This document shows, piece after piece, positions 1 to 9,187 of a stretch of 64,000 bases of DNA; position 1 is the first letter of the stretch, and every line of letters begins with the position of its first letter. A program made the translations under genes and the position numbers. The notes below the pieces were generated by a model, which was not told the origin of the DNA, did no database searches, and saw only the letters and a program-made list of their open reading frames with translations. Source of the stretch: Chitinophagaceae bacterium (GTDB lineage: Bacteria > Bacteroidota > Bacteroidia > Chitinophagales > Chitinophagaceae); contig JADJPV010000002.1 in the NCBI GenBank assembly GCA_016713085.1, positions 62,001-126,000 on the forward strand, in the 5' to 3' direction.

Positions 1-647
1 GTGTTGGAGGAAACAATACACTGTCTCTGATCAAGGATCTTGAAACATTTCCTTTACAGAAAGCGGTTGCGGTATTAAGTGCCAGCCCTTATTATAATAA
101 ACCATCGCAGGAAGGGATTTACCAGCATTATAAAGCATTGGCGGAAGTAAGTCCAAAGCCAATCATTCTTTACAATGTTCCGGGACGTACAGGAAGAAAT
201 ATCAATGCTTCAACAACGTTGAGGCTTGCGAATGATTTTTCAAACATTGCAGGTATAAAAGACGCGGGTGGTGATATGGTTCAGTGTATGCAGATATTAA
301 AAGATAAACCAACTGATTTCCTTGTTGTAAGTGGAGATGATGCATTGGCAATGCCGCAGATTGCCTGCGGTATGGAAGGTGTTATCAGTGTAGCAGCGAA
401 CTGTTTGCCAAAGCAATTCAGTGAAATGGTTCGTCAATCGCTTAAAGGAAATTTTGCAGCGGCAAAAAAACTGAATGATCAAATGCTGGAAGCATACGAT
501 CTGTTGTTTGCTGAAAATAATCCCGCAGGTGTAAAAGCATTTATGACAGAGCTGGGTTTAATTGAAAATAATCTCCGGTTACCGGTTGTTCCATTATCTG
601 CAGGACTGCATGCAGGGGTTAAAAATTATCTGCATAAGAATAGGTAA
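1..647 (+). CDS. dapA: 4-hydroxy-tetrahydrodipicolinate synthase, 5'-truncated
   Basis: This is the C-terminal part (about 214 residues, frame starting at base 3) of the cytoplasmic aldolase that condenses pyruvate with aspartate semialdehyde in lysine and diaminopimelate synthesis. The visible part has the family motifs GGNNT, YYNKPSQEG, YNVPGRTGRN (with the active-site tyrosine) and the Schiff-base lysine in AGIKDAGG. Full-length members are about 290 residues, so roughly 75-80 N-terminal residues lie outside the window. The reading frame is intact to the stop. The identification is firm because all the active-site motifs appear in order; start and upstream control cannot be seen. Confidence 0.95.
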   Translation, partial: VGGNNTLSLIKDLETFPLQKAVAVLSASPYYNKPSQEGIYQHYKALAEVSPKPIILYNVPGRTGRNINASTTLRLANDFSNIAGIKDAGGDMVQCMQILKDKPTDFLVVSGDDALAMPQIACGMEGVISVAANCLPKQFSEMVRQSLKGNFAAAKKLNDQMLEAYDLLFAENNPAGVKAFMTELGLIENNLRLPVVPLSAGLHAGVKNYLHKNR

Positions 648-667
648 GTTTTTGCAGAGGTAAAACG

Positions 668-1822
668 ATGTTGCATAGAATTCAATTTATAAAGCTGTTC
701 TTTTTTTTAAGCTTTGCCGTACTTCAAAGCAATCATTCAGCTGCACAAAATTTACTGAGGATTGAGCTGAAAGGCAAGCCTGGCAGCCATTTGAAGGACA
801 GCTTATACATTGCCGGCTCCTTTAACGGATGGAACCCCGGAGAACACCCTTTTTCATTTAAAACATCGGCAGATGGAATTCAGTATACTGAAATTAAAGC
901 TGTTCCATCTGGGATTGTTGAGTATAAAATTACCCGTGGTTCATGGGCCACAGTTGAAGCTGCAAAAAATGGAGATGCCATCAGTAACCGTGTTTTGCAG
1001 ATAAAATCTGATACAACTGTCTCCATTAGTATTGAAGCATGGGCCGATGATTTTCCCGGAAGACCGCCAGTATCAACAAGAAGTAAAAACGTATTTGTAA
1101 TTGATACTTCATTTTCAATTCCACAGTTAAACAGGAAAAGACGAATCTGGGTTTACCTGCCGGAAGATTATGCATTCAACAAAAAGAATTATCCTGTTCT
1201 TTATATGCATGACGGACAGAATCTCTTTGATGCACAAACTTCTTCTTATGGCGAATGGGGAGTGGATGAAATGATGGATTCAATTCGCATGGGCAGACAG
1301 TGTATTGTAGTTGGCATTGATCACGGTGATACAAAACGAATGACGGAATACAATCCTTACACATCAAGATTTGGACCGGGTGAAGGAGATGCATATGTTG
1401 ATTTTCTTGTGAACACATTAAAACCATATATCGATAAAACATTCCGTACTAAGCCATCAAAAGAATCAACCTTTACAGCAGGCAGTTCAATGGGTGGATT
1501 GATTTCCTTATATGCAGTGGTTAAGTATCCTTCTGTTTTTGGTGCTGCAGGCATTTTCTCGCCTGCTTTCTGGATTGCTCCTGATCTGAAGAAAAAAATT
1601 GACAGTTCTTCTAATCTTAACTCAGCTGTTTATTTTGTTTGCGGTGAACTGGAAGGTAAAGAAATGGTTTCTGATATGAAGTCAGTGTATGATCAGTTAA
1701 AACAGAAAGGTCTGAAGAAACTATATTACAAACAGGTGAAAGAAGGAAGACATAACGAAAATTTCTGGCGAACCGAGATGTATAATTTTTACAGGTGGCT
1801 TTTCACCAATCAAATTAGATAG
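668..1822 (+). CDS. Secreted esterase with N-terminal CBM48-like domain (Fes/esterase D type)
   Basis: 384 residues. A hydrophobic signal peptide (about 1-26, ending near SAAQ) is followed by an immunoglobulin-like glycogen-binding-type domain (about 45-125, with LYIAGSFNGWNP) and an alpha/beta-hydrolase esterase domain (about 150-380). The nucleophile is Ser274 in GSSMGG and the likely catalytic histidine is His362 in EGRHNENFW; LYMHDGQNLFD is typical of enterochelin-esterase/EstD relatives. It probably acts in the periplasm or at the surface on an ester-linked sugar or acyl group, but the substrate cannot be told from sequence. An AGAGG precedes the ATG by a few bases. It starts 20 bp after dapA, and its last 13 bp overlap the convergent rnz gene. 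Confidence 0.85.
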   Translation: MLHRIQFIKLFFFLSFAVLQSNHSAAQNLLRIELKGKPGSHLKDSLYIAGSFNGWNPGEHPFSFKTSADGIQYTEIKAVPSGIVEYKITRGSWATVEAAKNGDAISNRVLQIKSDTTVSISIEAWADDFPGRPPVSTRSKNVFVIDTSFSIPQLNRKRRIWVYLPEDYAFNKKNYPVLYMHDGQNLFDAQTSSYGEWGVDEMMDSIRMGRQCIVVGIDHGDTKRMTEYNPYTSRFGPGEGDAYVDFLVNTLKPYIDKTFRTKPSKESTFTAGSSMGGLISLYAVVKYPSVFGAAGIFSPAFWIAPDLKKKIDSSSNLNSAVYFVCGELEGKEMVSDMKSVYDQLKQKGLKKLYYKQVKEGRHNENFWRTEMYNFYRWLFTNQIR

Positions 1823-2712
1823 GTCATACCTTCTGTTGCATTCTCGGTATTCGGGAATACTTCTCTGGCTTCCTTTTCAAACTGTTCCAGGCTTTCAAAT
1901 TTAGCTGAGAAATGACCGATAATGAGTTTATGAACCTTTGCCTTTAACGCTATCGTGGCAGCCTGCGTTGTAGTTGAGTGAAAACGTTCAGTTGCCTTAT
2001 CACCTAATGCCGACAGGTAAGTGGTTTCATGATATACAAGATCAACCTCTTTGATAATTTCCACCAATGTTTCATCATAAATGGTATCAGCACAAAATGC
2101 ATAACTCTTAGCTTTTGTGTTCTCATCTGTGAGCAGCTCATTTTTGATTGTTTCTCCATCAGGTGAAAGATAATCTTCTCCATGCTGCAGTTTTGAAAAG
2201 AAGATAGGTGGTACCCTGTATGCTCTTACCTGTTCAATATTTATTCTTCGGAGATTTCTCTTTTCCCTCACCAGGAAACCCCAGCATTCAATACGGTGTT
2301 TGGTAGGGAAACATTCAACAGTATAATGTTTTGAATCAAGCAGCAGGCCGGCTTCTTTAATTGGATGAAAAGTAAATTCAAACGGAAGAATTGTATTTGA
2401 CAGGCTGAACTGCAGATCAAGTACATCTTTCAACCTTTCAGAACCATATACATGCAAAGGCTGAATACGGCCTAGTAAAGCAAAGCTGTTCAGCAAACCA
2501 ATTAAACCAAAATAATGATCACCATGTAAGTGCGAAATGAAAATATGATTGATCCTGCTCCGTTTAATGCGGTAGTTCAGGATCTGGATCTGTGTCCCCT
2601 CTCCGCAATCGAACATCAGCAAATCATCTACGGTGGTAATGATCTGGGAAGTAGGGTGTCTTCCAAAGGCAGGGATGGCCGAATTATTCCCTAAAATTGT
2701 AACAGCCAGCAT
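1810..2712 (-). CDS. rnz: Ribonuclease Z
   Basis: 300 residues, the usual length of a short-form tRNase Z. This cytoplasmic metallo-beta-lactamase-fold endonuclease matures the 3' ends of tRNA precursors. The zinc-binding HxHxDH signature is at residues 61-66 (HLHGDH), preceded by the FDCGEGTQ motif; further histidine ligands appear in YHETTY and IIGHFSAKF. The gene runs toward the upstream esterase gene and overlaps it by 13 bp. The small STAS-like gene lies 71 bp upstream on the same strand and may be co-transcribed. Identification is firm. Confidence 0.95.
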   Translation of the reverse strand: MLAVTILGNNSAIPAFGRHPTSQIITTVDDLLMFDCGEGTQIQILNYRIKRSRINHIFISHLHGDHYFGLIGLLNSFALLGRIQPLHVYGSERLKDVLDLQFSLSNTILPFEFTFHPIKEAGLLLDSKHYTVECFPTKHRIECWGFLVREKRNLRRINIEQVRAYRVPPIFFSKLQHGEDYLSPDGETIKNELLTDENTKAKSYAFCADTIYDETLVEIIKEVDLVYHETTYLSALGDKATERFHSTTTQAATIALKAKVHKLIIGHFSAKFESLEQFEKEAREVFPNTENATEGMTYLI

Positions 2713-2783
2713 ATGTAAAAATTATGGTTAGGTTTTGTTAGTATAAAAATAAACGAGTTTATGGAATAATCTTCTTTTAACTG

Positions 2784-3158
2784 TTATTCATCTTCAAACA
2801 ACTCCCTTTCTATTTCTTCCATCTGTACCATATCCCATGCTTCACTTTCAGTGGGTTTACAATTCATGAGTTCGAGCAATTCATTCTTCTCAAGTTCTTC
2901 CTCTACTGCGGGCTTTAATTCGCAAATAACAAAAGAAACCTGCTGTTCGTAAAACTCCTGCTGGCAATTGAGAATTAGCTCAGCCACAGTTTCTGGAAGC
3001 ACATTCACCTCCTTCAGATTAAGAATTACATTTTTTACATCCTTTTTCAGACAGGAAAGCAACAATTGGCTGATTTCTTCTGTCATATTTTCAGAAAGAG
3101 TGTCCTCGGCAGGTGTAATTACCTGAAATTTCTCCTTGGTATCAATTTTGACGTTCAT
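2784..3158 (-). CDS. STAS-domain-like small protein
   Basis: 124 residues, no signal peptide or membrane segment. The pattern of an N-terminal strand pair, a helix (SQLLLSCLKKD), a strand NVILNLKEV, a further helix and an acidic tail resembles the STAS fold of anti-anti-sigma factors. The usual phosphorylatable Ser/Thr of SpoIIAA-type proteins (DLS/DxS after the central strand) is replaced by NLKEVNVL, so regulated binding by phosphorylation is doubtful. It sits upstream of rnz on the same strand and is divergent from clpC (84 bp between). The assignment rests on fold-like pattern only; function is unknown. Confidence 0.6.
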   Translation of the reverse strand: MNVKIDTKEKFQVITPAEDTLSENMTEEISQLLLSCLKKDVKNVILNLKEVNVLPETVAELILNCQQEFYEQQVSFVICELKPAVEEELEKNELLELMNCKPTESEAWDMVQMEEIERELFEDE

Positions 3159-3242
3159 ATAGATTATTAACAGAGAGTGTGTAACTTATAGTAAAATCAG
3201 GTCAAATTTATTCGTTATAATTGTAAAAACCGCATATCCAAT

Positions 3243-5778
3243 ATGGATCATAATTTTTCAACACAGGTAAAAGAAATTATTTCCTTCAGCAGAGAAGAGG
3301 CATTAAGGCTCGGAAATGATTTTATAGGAACTGAACATCTCGTTTTAGGAATGATCAGGGAAGGTGAAAACACCGCTATTAAAATTTTAAAGAATCTCAA
3401 TGTTGATTTATACGAATTGCGAAAGGAAATTGAACTCGCAGTGAAAGATAAAACAGGTAAGAATATTGCCAATATCAACAGCTTGCCTTTAACCAAGCAG
3501 GCAGAGAAGGTGATCCGTGTCACGGTCCTTGAAGCAAAAGCTTTAAAAAGCCCACAGGTTGAAACGGAACATCTCATGTTATCAATTCTTAAAAACAAAG
3601 AAAATATTGCTACCCAGATTTTGAACCAGTTTGAAATTGATTACGATATTTTCAGAAATGAATTAGGTATGGTAAAATCAAATGAACCAAGAGCAGAGTA
3701 TGATGATACTGGTGATGAAGAATTTGATGAAGAAAAATCAAAGTATTCTCAACCCAGGTCAAAACAACCGGCAGGTGCAAAAAGCAAAACACCGGTACTT
3801 GATAATTTTGGAAGAGACATTACACGTATGGCAGAAAACGGATCACTCGATCCAATTGTTGGCCGTGAAACTGAGATTGAGCGTGTATCACAAATCTTAT
3901 CAAGACGTAAGAAAAACAATCCCATCTTAATTGGTGAACCCGGGGTAGGTAAAACTGCTATCGTAGAAGGATTGGCCTTACGTATTGTACAACGAAAAGT
4001 TTCCCGTGTATTATATGATAAGCGTGTAGTATCACTTGATCTGGCAGCATTGGTTGCCGGTACAAAATACCGTGGTCAGTTTGAAGAGAGGATGAAAGCT
4101 ATCATGAATGAACTGGAGAAAAACAGGGATGTGATTTTATTCATTGATGAAATTCATACCATTGTTGGTGCTGGTGGAGCAAGTGGTTCACTGGATGCTT
4201 CAAATATTTTCAAACCGGCTTTATCAAGAGGCGAGTTGCAATGTATTGGTGCATCTACCTTGGATGAATACAGAATGTACATTGAAAAGGATGGTGCATT
4301 AGACCGTCGTTTTCAGAAAGTAATTATTGATCCGCCAAGTATTGATGAAACCATTCAAATTCTTCAGAACATCAAATCAAAGTATGAAGAGTTTCACAAT
4401 GTTGCCTACAATGATGAAGCAATTAATGCCTGTGTGAAGTTGAGTGACCGTTATATGACTGATCGCCTGTTGCCAGACAAAGCCATTGATGTGCTGGATG
4501 AAGTAGGTGCAAGAGTGCATTTAAAGAATATCAATGTTCCGCAGGAAATACTTGATCTTGAAAAGAAGATTGAAGACATCAAGCAGGAAAAAATAAAGTA
4601 GTAAAGAGCCAGCGTTTCGAAGAAGCTGCTTCACTGCGTGATACAGAAAAAGATTAGGTGAAGAACTGGAAAAAGCAAAAGCGAAGTGGGAAGAAGAAAG
4701 CAAGCACAAACGTTACCCGATAGATGAAGAGGCAATTGCTGAAGTGGTGAGTATGATGACGGGTATTCCTGTTAAACGTATGGTTCAGGCTGAAACAGAT
4801 AAATTACGCCGCATGGCAGAAGATCTGCAAGGTGCAGTAATCGGCCAGGAAGAAGCCATCAGCAAAGTAGTGAAAGCCATTCAGCGTAACAGGGTCGGTT
4901 TAAAAGATCCCAAGAAGCCGATTGGTACATTTATTTTCCTTGGACCTACCGGTGTTGGTAAAACTGAATTGGCCCGTGCTTTGGCCCGTTATATGTTCGA
5001 CAGTGATGATGCTTTGATTCGTATTGATATGAGTGAGTACATGGAGAAGTTTACTGTAAGCCGTTTAATTGGGGCACCTCCGGGATATGTTGGATATGAA
5101 GAAGGTGGTCAGTTAACAGAACGTGTACGCCGCAAACCATATTCAGTTGTATTGCTTGATGAAATTGAAAAGGCGCATCCGGATATTTATAATATTCTGT
5201 TGCAGGTATTAGACGACGGACAATTAACGGATGGCTTGGGACGCAAAGTTGATTTCAAGAATACACTTATTATCATGACTTCAAATATTGGTGTACGCCA
5301 GTTGAAGGATTTTGGTGAAGGGGTTGGTTTTGCAACTGCAACAAGAATGCAGAACGCAGAAGAAAACAATAAAGCTGTTATTGAAAAGGCGTTGAAGAAA
5401 ACTTTCTCGCCTGAATTCCTGAACAGGATTGATGATGTGATGATCTTTAATTCACTTTCTAAAGAACATATCTTCCGAATCATTGATATTTTAATGAAGT
5501 GTGTAAGTGTAAGATTAAAAAACCTCGGTTTTGCAATGGAGCTCACTGAAGAAGCAAAAGAGTTTATTACAGATAAGGGATATGATGCACAGTTCGGGGC
5601 AAGACCATTGCACCGAGCCATACAGAAATACCTCGAAGATCCTTTAGCAGAAGAGATACTGAGTATGCATATTAAGGAAGGGGATGTATTGATTGCCGAC
5701 CTGGATAAGGAGAATCAGAAGATCAAGTTTTCCTTCAAGGAAAAATCAAAGAAATCTGCAAAGTCTTCTGAAGCATAA
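3243..5778 (+). CDS. clpC: ATP-dependent Clp protease ATP-binding subunit ClpC, interrupted by two single-base deletions
   Basis: AAA+ unfoldase that feeds proteins to ClpP in the cytoplasm. Seen in order: the double Clp N-domain (about 1-145), the first AAA domain with Walker A GEPGVGKT at 231-238 and Walker B VILFIDE, a UVR-type middle region, and the second AAA domain with Walker A GPTGVGKT near 568 and a D2-small domain. As given, the frame breaks twice: one A seems missing within 4588-4597 (an IKQEK reading frame goes to a stop) and one within the A-run 4647-4651. Adding one A at each place yields a continuous protein of about 845 residues, normal for the family, with KSQRFEEAASLRDTEKRL across the joint. 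Two compensable homopolymer losses in an otherwise perfect gene suggest sequencing error. A terminator follows. Confidence 0.93.
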
Positions 5779-5799
5779 TTTTCAAAACTTCATAGTAAG

Positions 5800-5827
5800 C
5801 CCCGCTTTTACAGCGGGGTTTTTATTT
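5800..5827 (+). terminator. Intrinsic terminator after clpC
   Basis: A perfect 7-bp GC-rich stem (CCCCGCT at 5800-5806 with AGCGGGG at 5812-5818), a five-base loop and a T-rich tail from 5819. It lies 21 bp past the clpC stop and ends just before cmk, so cmk is probably transcribed separately. Confidence 0.85.
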
Positions 5828-5849
5828 AGATTTGCTTTTTGATTAAAGA

Positions 5850-6527
5850 ATGGCAAAGAAAATTATTATAGCAATTGATGGCTGGTCGAGCTGTGGCAAA
5901 AGCACACTGGCCAAGCAACTGGCAAAAGAACTGGGATATATTTATATTGACAGCGGAGCAATGTATCGGGCAATTACCCTGTATTTTCTGCGCAATCATA
6001 TCGACTGGACAAATGATGAGGAAGTTAAGGAAGCACTTGCAAACATTACACTTGAATTTCTCCCTAATCTGCAAACAGGTGAGTCTGAAATTTATCTGAA
6101 TGATGAAAACGTTGAGTATGTGATCCGTGATCTTTTGGTAGCCGAAAAAGTAAGTGATGTAGCCGCAATTGGATTGGTACGGACTTTTGCAGTTGCCCAG
6201 CAACAGAAAATGGGAGCCGGCAAAGGAATTGTAATGGATGGCCGTGATATCGGAACAACTGTTTTTCCCAAAGCAGAACTGAAAATATTTATGACTGCAG
6301 ATAATATGGTTCGTGTAGAACGCAGGTTTAAAGAAATGTTTGCCAAGAATCCAAACACTTCAATTGAGGAAGTGAAAGCAAATCTTGAAATGCGTGACTA
6401 TATTGACTCTCACCGAGAAGTAAGCCCTCTCAGAAAAGCCGATGATGCGATTGTTTTAGATAACACAGATCTTACAATGAAGGAACAATTTGATCAGGCC
6501 CTCATCCTTGTAAAGAAAAAGATTTAA
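5850..6527 (+). CDS. cmk: Cytidylate kinase
   Basis: 225 residues, standard length. It phosphorylates CMP and dCMP to the diphosphates in the cytoplasm. The P-loop GWSSCGKST is at residues 11-19, followed by the CMP-kinase motif YIDSGAMYRAIT, VMDGRDIGTTVFP for base and phosphate binding, and the lid motif with RDYIDSHREVSPL. The ATG at 5850 starts directly at the first beta strand, as expected. Its stop codon shares a TTAA palindrome (6524-6527) with the stop of the convergent ispH gene. Confidence 0.95.
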   Translation: MAKKIIIAIDGWSSCGKSTLAKQLAKELGYIYIDSGAMYRAITLYFLRNHIDWTNDEEVKEALANITLEFLPNLQTGESEIYLNDENVEYVIRDLLVAEKVSDVAAIGLVRTFAVAQQQKMGAGKGIVMDGRDIGTTVFPKAELKIFMTADNMVRVERRFKEMFAKNPNTSIEEVKANLEMRDYIDSHREVSPLRKADDAIVLDNTDLTMKEQFDQALILVKKKI

Positions 6528-7750
6528 TCAAATAAATCAATCTGGTTCAGCAGTTGTTCTTCTGCTGAATAGATGGAAGCAATTTTCTGTATCACTGCTT
6601 CAACCAGTGAATCGGGACAGGAGGCCCCGCTGCTGATTAATATTTTAGCAGGTCTGCCGGTTGGAAGAAAATCTTTTGTTACATATTCTTTCTTATCATG
6701 AAAATTGAAATGCATGATCTCTGTTGAAGAAAGAATTTTATCCTCGCTGTTAATAAAATAGGTCGGTAGTTTCTCTTCACATAATTCTACAAGGTGGGTT
6801 GTATTGGAACTGTTATAACCACCCACAATAATTGCAAGATCAGCAGCTGTTTCAAGCATTCCAGTTACTGCTGTCTGGTTATCATTGGTTGCATAACAAA
6901 GCGTATCTCTTGTATCGGCAAAACGTTCACCGATTGTTGTTTCATTCAAACTGTAATGCTGCATTACAAGTGCTTTGAGATATTCGGCAATTGCCTGGGT
7001 ATCGCTGGCGAGCTGTGTTGTTTGGTTCACAACTCCAAATCGCTGCAGATCTTTTTCAATATCAAATCCATCAGAATATAATCCTTTGAACTCATCATAA
7101 AATTGTGCAGAAGGTTTTTCGCCTGTAATATATTTTCCAATCTCAACAGTATCTTTCATATCATTCACAATCACAGTCGCAATATGTGAACTGGCATGCG
7201 AAAAAGTTGCCCTTGTTTCTTCATGCTTTGGTTTTCCATGTACAACTATTGAATATCCTTTTGCTGCAATCTGTTCACTCCGGTTCCATACTTTTTCTAC
7301 AAAAGGGCAGGTTGTATTATATTTTTCCGTTGCAATTCCTTTTTCATTCAGCATCTGTTCAATGTCGAGAGTGGTTCCAAATGCAGGAATGATCACCACA
7401 TCATCTTTTGTTATTTTTTCAAATGAAATCACCTGCTTACCATAGGTATCCTGCAGAAATTGTACACCTTTTTCTTTGAGTGTTGCATTTACCTGCGGAT
7501 TATGAATCATTTCGCTCAATAAAAAAATGCGCTTGTCCGGGTTTTCTTCAATTGTTCTGAAAGATATTTCAATGGCATTTTCAACACCATAACAAAATCC
7601 AAAATGACGGGCCAGGTAAAACTGAACAGCCCCAAGATCAAGAAGGGTAGGAGTAAAGTCTTTCTTCAACTTGTCTTCCTGTTTGCGCTTATTCTTGATA
7701 GCGGTGATTAATGAACTGCGGTAAATATTAGGGACTTCAAATTTCTTCAT
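6524..7750 (-). CDS. ispH: 4-hydroxy-3-methylbut-2-enyl diphosphate reductase
   Basis: 408 residues from the ATG at 7750; an open frame continues to 7888 but has no family similarity, and a good promoter element lies at 7769-7776, so the shorter form is chosen. It makes IPP and DMAPP in the last step of the MEP isoprenoid pathway. The three iron-sulfur cluster cysteines are Cys53 (GFCYGVENA), Cys148 (NTTCPFV) and Cys285 (DTLCYATNDNQ). The protein has the long form typical of Bacteroidota, with an N-terminal extension of about 40 residues. It ends in a 4-bp stop-codon overlap with cmk. Confidence 0.93.
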   Translation of the reverse strand: MKKFEVPNIYRSSLITAIKNKRKQEDKLKKDFTPTLLDLGAVQFYLARHFGFCYGVENAIEISFRTIEENPDKRIFLLSEMIHNPQVNATLKEKGVQFLQDTYGKQVISFEKITKDDVVIIPAFGTTLDIEQMLNEKGIATEKYNTTCPFVEKVWNRSEQIAAKGYSIVVHGKPKHEETRATFSHASSHIATVIVNDMKDTVEIGKYITGEKPSAQFYDEFKGLYSDGFDIEKDLQRFGVVNQTTQLASDTQAIAEYLKALVMQHYSLNETTIGERFADTRDTLCYATNDNQTAVTGMLETAADLAIIVGGYNSSNTTHLVELCEEKLPTYFINSEDKILSSTEIMHFNFHDKKEYVTKDFLPTGRPAKILISSGASCPDSLVEAVIQKIASIYSAEEQLLNQIDLFD

Positions 7751-7768
7751 ATTACAGAATAACAGCCG

Positions 7769-7776
7769 CAAAGGTA
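7769..7776 (-). promoter_or_regulatory. -7 promoter element of ispH
   Basis: Read on the minus strand this is TACCTTTG, an exact match to the Bacteroidota -7 consensus TAnnTTTG, 19 bp before the ispH ATG. No clear TTTG -33 box is seen at the expected distance, so support is moderate. Confidence 0.45.
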
Positions 7777-7852
7777 AAGAGTTTAAAAGTGGGAAATCAG
7801 AATGGGCTGTTTGCGTTTTGGTTCGTATCATTGAATCCGAATTACGACTAAT

Positions 7853-9133
7853 ATGGCAACTGCTTTTAAGCCCGCTGATTGGGTTCATTCAACGAATATT
7901 TATGAGGTAAATCTCCGGCAATATACAGCCGAAGGAACATTTGCGGCATTCGCTAAACATTTACCCCGTTTGAAAGATATGGGGGTGGAAATAATCTGGT
8001 TTATGCCGATAACTTCCATTTCTGTTAAGAACAGGAAAGGCAGCCTGGGCAGTTATTATGCCTGCGCCAGTTATGTAGAAACAAATCCTGAGTTTGGAAC
8101 AATTGATGAGTTTAAACAGCTGGTGAATCAAATTCATGAGCTGGGTATGAAAGTGATTATTGACTGGGTTGCCAACCACACAGGATGGGATCATGAATGG
8201 ACCATTTCTCACCCGGAATACTTTACACAGGATCACTCGGGGAACTTCAAACCACCTGTTGAAAATTGGGAAGATGTAATTCATTTAAATTTCCTCAACC
8301 CTGCTTTACGCAAGGCGATGATTGATGCCATGAAATTTTGGGTGAAGGATTGTGCTATTGATGGCTTCCGTTGCGATATGGCCATGCTTGTGCCGGTAGA
8401 TTTCTGGGCAGAAGCAAGAACAGAGCTGGACAAACTGAAAGGATTATTCTGGCTGGGTGAATTTGATCAATGGAACGATGAACCATTTGCTTATGTATTT
8501 GATGTAAGCTACAGCTGGCACTGGATGCATATAACACAGGAGTTTTATCAGAAACATCAACCGATTGTTGAGCTGGATAAAGCATTGAGCGGCTATCAAA
8601 CAAAACAGCCTTTTCAGCATATCCGTTCTTTTTTTACGAGTAATCATGATGAAAACAGCTGGAACGGATCAGAGTATGAAAAGTACGGAGATATGGCTAT
8701 CCCGTTAGCAGTATTCAGCTGTATGTGGAATGGCATTCCTCTTATTTACAGCGGACAGGAATTGCCCAATCTTAAACGGTTACAGTTTTTTGATAAGGAT
8801 GAAATTGAATGGACAGGAAATCCTGCACTGCATCAGTTTTATAAAAAGCTGTTGCTGTTACGAAAGCAACAGCCTGCATTATTAAGCGGCCATAAAGATG
8901 TGATCACCTGGCGCATTGCAACAGATCATCCTGATCAGTTATTTTGTTTTGTACGAAAGAATAAAGAGCATGAAATAGTTGTTGTACTTAATTTCTCCCC
9001 AGAGAAAATGAGCTTCCGGTTACAGGATCATCGTGTAAGGGGTGAGTTTACAAATGAGCTTACTACAGAGAAGAATGATATTTCATCCGATTTTACAATT
9101 GAACCCTGGGGATACCAGATCATGACGAAATAA
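7853..9133 (+). CDS. Alpha-amylase family (GH13) glycoside hydrolase
   Basis: 426 residues and no signal peptide, so it is likely cytoplasmic. The (beta/alpha)8 barrel shows the four GH13 regions: VIIDWVANH, DGFRCDMA with nucleophile Asp175, LGEFDQW with acid/base Glu203, and TSNHDEN with Asp266. A short C-terminal beta domain (about 345-426) follows. The acid/base region reads GEFDQ rather than the common GE-W, and a B domain seems very short. Its substrate is probably an alpha-glucan or maltooligosaccharide, but transglycosylases share these motifs. It is divergent from ispH and ends at a bidirectional terminator. Confidence 0.88.
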   Translation: MATAFKPADWVHSTNIYEVNLRQYTAEGTFAAFAKHLPRLKDMGVEIIWFMPITSISVKNRKGSLGSYYACASYVETNPEFGTIDEFKQLVNQIHELGMKVIIDWVANHTGWDHEWTISHPEYFTQDHSGNFKPPVENWEDVIHLNFLNPALRKAMIDAMKFWVKDCAIDGFRCDMAMLVPVDFWAEARTELDKLKGLFWLGEFDQWNDEPFAYVFDVSYSWHWMHITQEFYQKHQPIVELDKALSGYQTKQPFQHIRSFFTSNHDENSWNGSEYEKYGDMAIPLAVFSCMWNGIPLIYSGQELPNLKRLQFFDKDEIEWTGNPALHQFYKKLLLLRKQQPALLSGHKDVITWRIATDHPDQLFCFVRKNKEHEIVVVLNFSPEKMSFRLQDHRVRGEFTNELTTEKNDISSDFTIEPWGYQIMTK

Positions 9134-9168
9134 AAAAAATCCCCTGAATTTTCAGGGGATTTTTTTTA
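9133..9168. terminator. Bidirectional terminator between GH13 and htrA
   Basis: The stem AAATCCCCTGAA / TTCAGGGGATTT has almost no loop, with an A-run before and a T-run after it, so it can stop transcription from both the GH13 gene (+) and the htrA gene (-). Confidence 0.85.
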
Positions 9169-9187
9169 TCGTTTAAATCTGATAGTA

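Noticed and set aside
4588..4651. Programmed frameshifting in clpC (A-rich slippery runs)
   Set aside because: Two losses close together, plus similar losses in unrelated genes with mixed signs, fit sequence error; known clpC genes do not need frameshifting.
7751..7888. 46-residue N-terminal extension of ispH
   Set aside because: It would span a TAnnTTTG promoter element and the start region of the divergent GH13 gene; the ATG at 7750 fits the family.
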